Below, one piece after another: positions 58,431-64,000 of a stretch of DNA of 64,000 nucleotides. This DNA is from Paraspadella gotoi (lineage: Eukaryota > Chaetognatha), in the NCBI GenBank assembly GCA_051294375.1, contig CM119263.1:703756-767755 (forward strand), in the 5' to 3' direction. The notes under the pieces are model-generated. The model did not search any database and was not told the origin of the DNA. It saw only the letters and a list, made by a program, of their open reading frames with translations. Made by a program: the position numbers and the translations under genes. How positions within the stretch are numbered: the first letter of the stretch is position 1; every line of letters starts with the position of its first letter.

Positions 58431-60119
58431 CTGAAAATGGAAAATGTTATTGTTGCGTATTTTGTATTTAATGTATTCATTGTATTATTTAGTATTCATT
58501 CGCAGTAGAATTGGCAGATCCTTCACAGTTCGGGCTCACCTGATCTTGGAGAGCTCGGGCAACTTTCCGATGAAACGTGCGAAGGCCGTTCGATCGCTCG
58601 GTCGATATTCCCTCTCGTATTTTTGCAGCAGAAAAGTGTAAAACTCTTGAATGCCTTCGACCTTTCCACTTTCTTTGACACCTTCTCTCGCTTGAAACAA
58701 ATGGAAAAGAGTCTGGTTGTTATTAAGCAAAGCTTGACTTATATTTTCAGTTGATTTTCTATTTATTTATTTACTTTTTCTTTATATTTTCTTTAACAAT
58801 ATGAAGCATCAACTTACTGGTGAACAAGCAAATGCACGTGAGAAGAGCGAACTCAGCATCGTCAGTTTTCATGCTGATCATTTGTTCGCAAAATCGAGAT
58901 GTGGGATCCGAAAACTCATCATGAGGCAAACGCGACGCGCTGCGGAAAAAGTTGTTAACTCATCATATCTTTTTTTTTTGCGGTGAAGGAATTCCGGAAA
59001 CTAATATTTATAAATGGCAATATTAAATTTCAAAGCATAAAGTAAGCAAAATTTTTATTTAGAAAACAAAACCATATATATATTTCAATTCTCACTTGAA
59101 ATTATTACATTTTTTTCCACACTCGATTAATGTCTCAATCACGCTTTTCTCACGCCATATAGTTTTACAAAGTCAAAGCTGCATTAATTTTCTCCCGTTT
59201 TTTTTTTCACAAAATCTTCTCACCTTTTAACGTCGACGCCCGCGGAAGAACCGGCGTTGTTTCGTCGCGCGTCGCGAAGAATCATCAACTCCGGAGAACA
59301 ACCCTGGAAATGAGAACAAAGTCGACGACCGGGTGAGAGACCGGCGCCGAGGAAAGGGCGGCGTCGGCTTTGACGGCGTTGTCGGCGGCGGACGACGACC
59401 CAAACTACCATCAACCACCGGCGACGACGACGACGCCGCAAAACGGCGCCGGCCGACGCCGCCCCTTTCCGATGCCGATGACCGAAACCGGACGAAAGAA
59501 TCGACAAAAGAAAATCTAGATTAACGAGATTCTGAAGAGAAAAAATGGGGAAGAGAAAAACAAAAGGGGATCGAGATGAAGAGGGATCGTAAACAACGTC
59601 GATTTAAAAACAGTAAACAACAAATTGTTTTTTACTGTAGTAACCGGGAATCAATTTATTTATTTCTCATTTATTTTTTTTATTTATTCATTGATTGATT
59701 GATTGATTAATTAATATTAATTAATTAATTAAAATTAATTAATTAATTAATATTTATTAATTAATTAAAATTAATTAAAATTAATTAATTAAAATTAATT
59801 AATTAAAATTAATTAAAATTAATTAAAATTAATTAAAATTAATTAATTAAAATTAATTAAAATTAATTAATTAATTAATTAATATTTATTAATTAATTAA
59901 AATTAATTAAAATTAATTAATTAAAATTAATTAAAATTAATTAATTAAAATTAATTAAAATTAATTAATTAAAATTAATTAAAATTAATTAATTAAAATT
60001 AATTAATATTATTTAATTAATTAAAATTAATTAACATTAATTAATTAATTAAAATTAAATAATATTAATTAATTAATATTAATTTATTTATTTATTTATT
60101 TATTTATTTTTTTATTTTT

Positions 60120-60218
<99 letters not shown>

Positions 60219-60678
60219 TATCTTTATTATTTTTTTATCAATTTAACGAGTCGCCGAAACTAAGACCTAAATGGCGCCGATTCCAGAAAATCTCAAAAGG
60301 CCCCGAAACTCCGGCAACGAATCACCTTCAAAAGAATAACTTTGTCGTCTGGATGGAGCTCGCTAAACTGGGGCAGAGTTCGGGCAAAGTTCATGATGAG
60401 TTCGACTGTAAGGACCGTCAGTTCCATCCGGTACCGGAAGTCGCGATCGGCGACGCCTCGGCCGCCAGCCTCTTCCAGCAGAAGCTTTTGGTAACGAAAA
60501 TAAATCAAATCAAATCAAATCAATCAAATCAAATCAATCATATCATTCAAATTAATCCTCCAAACCAACCCTGAGTTTCTTTCGTTCTGTTTCAGATGGT
60601 CCTTCGAATTTCGATTGCCAATAGACAATCGCCTCGATCGTGCGTCTCTCTTCTTCCGTCAACAAAATCTGTGATGTT
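58349..60678 (-). CDS. EcR: Ecdysone-receptor-like nuclear receptor, ligand-binding domain only (6 exons)
   Basis: EcR-type receptors pair with RXR/USP and activate genes on binding ecdysteroids. The visible exons (703 nt) cover the ligand-binding domain. Helix 1 carries IVYWQSKFEGPSE, diagnostic of EcR (compare VYFQ-x-YE-PSEED). The helix 3 signature is ELTVLTVELIMNFARTLPQF with DDKVILLK, then CSPELMILRDARR. Helices 7-8 read MISMKTDDAEFALLTCICLF and helix 9 KVEGIQEFYTFLLQKYE. The end is HHFWEIA-stop, a weak AF-2 helix. The segment between helix 5 and helix 7 is shorter than in insects. Phases agree across all six exons. The DNA-binding domain is not in the window. NR1H relatives (LXR/FXR) are the alternative, less likely. 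Confidence 0.9.
58540..58690 (-). CDS. EcR: EcR-like exon: helices 9-10
   Basis: Phase 1 to 2. REGVKESGKVEGIQEFYTFL then LQKYEREYRPSDRTAFARFI, GKLPELSKIR. Confidence 0.92.
58818..58939 (-). CDS. EcR: EcR-like exon: helices 6-8
   Basis: Phase 2 to 1. RLPHDEFSDPTSRFCEQMIS then MKTDDAEFALLTCICLFT. D-(D/N)-AE-(F/Y)-ALLT is strongly conserved in EcR/NR1H. Confidence 0.92.
59224..59303 (-). CDS. EcR: EcR-like exon: helix 5
   Basis: Phase 0 to 2. GCSPELMILRDARRNNAGSS, matching EcR CSSEVMMLRMARR, then a short insert. Confidence 0.88.
59695..60225. repeat. AATTAATT array followed by (ATTT)n
   Basis: Palindromic AATTAATTAAAATTAATT units to about 60,082, then about 35 ATTT units. Lies inside the EcR-like intron between helix 3-4 and helix 5 exons. 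Confidence 0.96.
60326..60484 (-). CDS. EcR: EcR-like exon: helices 3-4
   Basis: 53 codons, phase 0 to 0. RYRMELTVLTVELIMNFART then LPQFSELHPDDKVILLK: the nuclear-receptor signature region. Confidence 0.93.
60570..60678 (-). CDS. EcR: EcR-like exon: helix 1
   Basis: Acceptor CGTTGTCAG, donor GTTGGT. Reads TSQILLTEEERRTIEAIVYW then QSKFEGPSETERKKLR. The exon starts with one base completing a codon from an exon outside the window or not recognised. Confidence 0.82.
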
Positions 60679-60759
60679 CTGACAACGAAAAAATAAAAGT
60701 TAAATATCCAGCTAAAACAACACGTTATACATTAAATTTTGTATTATACATAATACTGA

Positions 60760-61020
60760 AGGGGAACAGCCGGGTTATTATGCCCATTGAGATGGGTCAT
60801 CTCGTTGATCGCTTAAGGGGATTCCGACCCTCAATGACGCCGCCTGCCACTGGCGCGGTTACCCTAGGACGGTCTCGCTTTGCCAACTCATAAAAGTCGT
60901 TAGGACTATGGAATCCAGTGTGGTTGGTATGTAAAGCTTGGGATGGTGCGTTCCCACTGGGAGCTCAGGGGATTGGTTGAATGAAGCTTGATGGGAGGCT
61001 GAGTGAATATTAGGGTGGAG
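60760..61020 (+). repeat. dispersed repeat family B (diverged)
   Basis: Carries ACAGCCGGGTTATTATGCCC, CCTAGGACGGTCTCGC and GAGTGAATATTAGGG. Lies upstream of the EcR-like exons. Confidence 0.8.
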
Positions 61021-61179
61021 TGATGAAAAGATTGAGTGATTGAACATTATTTTTTACTGCCTATGGATATGTAATTAATGAATTTTAAATCCTTTTAAAA
61101 ATATTTTTAGCATAACAGTATAGTAAATTTATTTATTTATGTAGTAATATCCTTATAAAATCCTTAAATTTCAAAATAA

Positions 61180-62430
61180 TTGTTTTTTATTTTTAAGAAC
61201 AGATTTGGATTCGCCATAAAAAACTAAGAAACTTTTATAAAATAAGTTATATGATATTTTAATGTTTAGACCACAAAAAATGACTAAAAAGTTTTAATAT
61301 ATATAAGTTTCTACTACAGAGAATAAAAAAGTGATGAATTTTCACCTTTTTTCACGTTTTAAATGCTGAAGATGACAGAATTTTTTACAACATGTTTTAT
61401 ATTTTTGATTCAACTTTATATGAAGAATCTGAATCTTTAATAAAAGTTAAAAAAATTTTTTTTTAAAAATTTACTATTTTATAAGAATATTACTACAAAT
61501 ATATTGTATTTTACTATTCTGTTCCCGAGTAAATACGAAAAAAATATTTTTTGTACTAGTTAATCATACTATCTTACATTTAAATATCCTTGTTCCATCA
61601 TTCAAATAATTTTTTTGTTCTTGAGTGCTCCACTCTAGTGAATATACCGCCTCAACTGAATATATTTGATTAGCACAGAAACATGACAATATCTTACATA
61701 ACTAATATATATAATAAATAATATATAATATAATATATAATTTTAATAAATGTTATAAAATGAAATTGGTACAACCAATATAAAAATTATCCCTTTCCCA
61801 CATCCCATTTTTGTTTTTTATTTTTAAGAACAGATTTGGATTCGCCATAAAAAACTAAGAAACTTTTATAAAATAAGTTATATGATATTTTATATGTTTA
61901 GACCACAAAAAATGACTAAAAAGTTTTAATATATATAAGTTTCTACTACAGAGAATAAAAAAAGTGATGAATTTTCACCTTTTTTCACGTTTTAAATGCT
62001 GAAGATGACAGTAAATTTTTTACAACATGTTTTTATATTTTTGATTCAACTTTTATATGAAGAATCTGAATCTTTAATAAAAGTTAAAAAAATTTTTTTT
62101 AAAAATTTACTATTTTATAAGAATATTACTACAAATATATTGTATTTTATATTCTGTTCCCGAAGTAAATACGAAAAAAATATTTTTTGTACTAGTTAAT
62201 CATACTATCTTACATTTAAATATCCTTGTTTCCATCATTCAAATAATTTTTTTTGTTTCTGAGTGCTCCACTCTAGTGAATATACCGCCTCAACTGAATA
62301 TATTTGATTAGCACAGAAACATGACAATATCTTACATAAATAATATATATAATAAATAATATATAATATAATATATAATTTTAATAAATGTTATAAAATG
62401 AAATTGGTACAACCAATATAAAAATTATCC
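61180..62430 (+). repeat. direct duplication, two units about 630 bp apart
   Basis: AAGAACAGATTTGGATTCGC at about 61,195 and 61,826; the units stay near-identical to the GGTACAACCAATATAAAA end. Confidence 0.93.
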
Positions 62431-63290
62431 ATTCATTTAATAAATAAGCTATCTTGCCCCTGACTTTGGACAGGCTTTGTGGTGGTTTAAGGCCTCCATC
62501 ACTCTTACAAGATAATGACATAGCAGGTCCCTGCAAGATTTCAATCAAGACTCTCTCACAGTCTTGTTTATTCACTCCCAGAGTACCTGGCTTCCCTATC
62601 AATGAAGTGGAAAATATTTCAAAGAATGTTTAAATTGTATGAAAAGACCACTCCCTTAAGTATTAGATCGGGGAATACTTATTGTACTCCGCACTAGCAT
62701 CAAAATACAAGGAGCTGAATTTTATGAAATTGGTACAACCAATATAAAAATTATCCATTCATTTAATAAATAAACTATCTTGGCCCCTGACTTTGGACAG
62801 GCTTTGGTGGTTTAAGCCTCCATCACTCTTACAAGATAATGACATAGCAGGTCCCTGCATGATTTCAATCAAGACTCTCTCAAGTCTTGTTTATTCACTC
62901 CCAGAGTAACTGGCTTCCCTATCAATGAAGTGGAAAATATTTTCAAAGAATGTTTAAATTGTATGAAAAGACCACTCCCTTAAGTATTAGATCGGGGAAT
63001 ACTTATTGTACTCCGCACTAGCATCAAAATACAAGGAGCTGAATTTTATGAAATTGGTACAACCAATATAAAAATTATCCATTCATTTAATAAATAAGCT
63101 ATCTTGCCCCTGACTTTGGACAGGCTTTGGTGGTTTAAGGCCTCCATCACTCTTACAAGATAATGACATAGCAGGTCCCTGCAAGATTTCAATCAAGACT
63201 CTCTCACAGTCTTGTTTATTCACTCCCAGAGTACCTGGCTTCCCTATCAATGAAGTGGAAAATATTTCAGAGAATGTTTAAATTGTATGA
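62388..63290 (+). repeat. repeat family D, three tandem units of about 325 bp
   Basis: ATGAAATTGGTACAACCAAT recurs at about 62,398, 62,724 and 63,047. Each unit has CTTGCCCCTGACTTTGGACA and CTGGCTTCCCTATCAATGAA. Single or partial copies at 255-340, about 36,190-36,500 (facing pair), 46,490-46,640 (reverse) and 55,930-56,084. Confidence 0.93.
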
Positions 63291-63390
63291 AAAGACTTAT
63301 AATAATGAAACAAATAATTTTGCAATTTTCATAGATTAAGACTTCGATAAAGTTGATACTATGGTGGGCTAAAATCCACCAACCGTTCAT

Positions 63391-63450
63391 CAGCGGCCAT
63401 TGGTGCCGGAGGCAAGTCATTCGCCTCCCAACCCAAAGGTCGCACTTTCC
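63391..63450 (+). mobile_element. SINE copy, 5' part only
   Basis: GCGGCCATTGGTGCCGGAGG through CCCAAAGGTCG, then diverges to unrelated sequence before the T-arm. Confidence 0.8.
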
Positions 63451-63540
63451 ACCAACAACAATTCACTGAAGAGACGCAACAGATTTCTCCCTATAGGAGG
63501 GGGGATGTATGGTGGACTAAAATCCACCAACCGTTCATCA

Positions 63541-63745
63541 GCAGCCATTGGTGCCGGAGGCAAGTCATTCGCCTCCCAACCCAAAGGTCCGGGGTTCTAG
63601 CCCGGTGGCCGCCTAGCAGTTAAGAGGGACGGGCGCTTAACCCGCCTGTAACATTGTTTTACAGCCTGATCCGAAGCTCAGGGACTGCTTATATTGAACG
63701 GTTCTGTCATTAACATATAACAATAATTGCTGTCTCTTCATTGGT
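63541..63745 (+). mobile_element. tRNA-derived SINE
   Basis: The first 72 nt fold like a tRNA. Acceptor strands are 63,541-63,547 and 63,606-63,612 (GCRGCCA/TGGCCGC; the 63,391 copy pairs perfectly). A T-arm CCGGG-GTTCTAG-CCCGG sits at 63,589-63,605, directly before the 3' acceptor strand. GGTTCTAGCCC resembles a pol III B box. The anticodon arm is degenerate. A non-tRNA body follows. Copies recur at 63,391, 63,940 and, reversed, 51,560-51,735. Confidence 0.85.
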
Positions 63746-63940
63746 GAGCCCGACTTCCGAACACAACAGCAACAACACTTTCAGGCAACAAGCCTCAACC
63801 TGGCGATGCACTTTCCGCCAACAACTCATCAGGCGACATGCCTCAGCTTGGTGACGCACTTTCCAACAACAATTCACTGAGAGACGCAACAGATTTCTCC
63901 CTACGGAGGGGGGATGTATGGTGGACTAAAATCCACCAAC

Positions 63941-64000
63941 CATTCATCACGCGCCATTAGTGCCGGAGGCAAGTCATTCGCCTCCCAACCCAAAGGTCCG
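63941..64000 (+). mobile_element. SINE copy cut by window end
   Basis: Head of the same tRNA-derived element, preceded by the same TATGGTGGACTAAAATCCACC hairpin sequence. Confidence 0.8.

Overview
This is a draft-quality piece of an animal nuclear genome: AT-rich introns and intergenic DNA, many microsatellites (CT/GA, TAA, GAC, AATT/ATTT), dispersed repeats, runs of N, and genes split into short exons with GT-AG boundaries. The readable genes are a Ras-GRF type exchange factor, a p53/p63-family transcription factor and an ecdysone-receptor-like nuclear receptor. An EcR-type ligand-binding domain favours a protostome invertebrate; I cannot name the species.

Layout. 1-10,761: repeats and simple sequence with no secure exon. 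10,762-56,531 (+): a RasGRF gene, entered in its second PH domain. It runs through the first half of the REM (RasGEF-N) domain, a very long serine/proline-rich linker of about 650 residues, the second half of REM and the complete CDC25-type catalytic domain, and ends in a glycine-rich tail finishing SSVV. I could place 29 exons, and intron phases agree at 26 of 28 junctions. The other two each lack one base beside a G run at a splice donor, which looks like homopolymer collapse. 40,373-42,772 (-): a complete p53-family gene (6 coding exons, 490 codons) lying wholly inside one RasGRF intron on the opposite strand, with a CCAAT/TATA promoter and a second possible first exon upstream. 58,349-60,678 (-): the ligand-binding-domain exons of an EcR-like receptor, tail-to-tail with RasGRF; its DNA-binding domain lies beyond the right end. 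60,700-64,000: dispersed repeats, including a tRNA-derived SINE.

Assembly. Three gaps are exactly 25 N (16,890, 19,774, 23,893). Beside them lie (i) an indel-ridden second copy of RasGRF exons 2-6 at 12,171-16,889, whose accurate counterpart is 18,139-22,600; (ii) a small inverted segment at about 19,500-19,773; and (iii) an approximately 11-kb near-perfect palindrome (arms about 23,918-29,340 and 29,656-35,045). Exons 8 and 9 are in gene orientation only in the right arm, and the left-arm copies carry indels, so the left arm is probably a gap-filling artefact.

Most interesting biology: three nearby RasGRF linker exons (8, 9, 11) are followed by, or end in, tandem repeats whose units each carry a 5' splice-site consensus; a Cys-rich linker exon (CxCxC...CxxC...CxC); three RRxS kinase-type motifs in the linker; a likely GC-AG intron inside the catalytic domain; a p53 DNA-binding domain with Asp at the His179 zinc ligand and Gln at Arg273; a splice acceptor apparently donated by a dispersed repeat; and hammerhead-like motifs in repeats.
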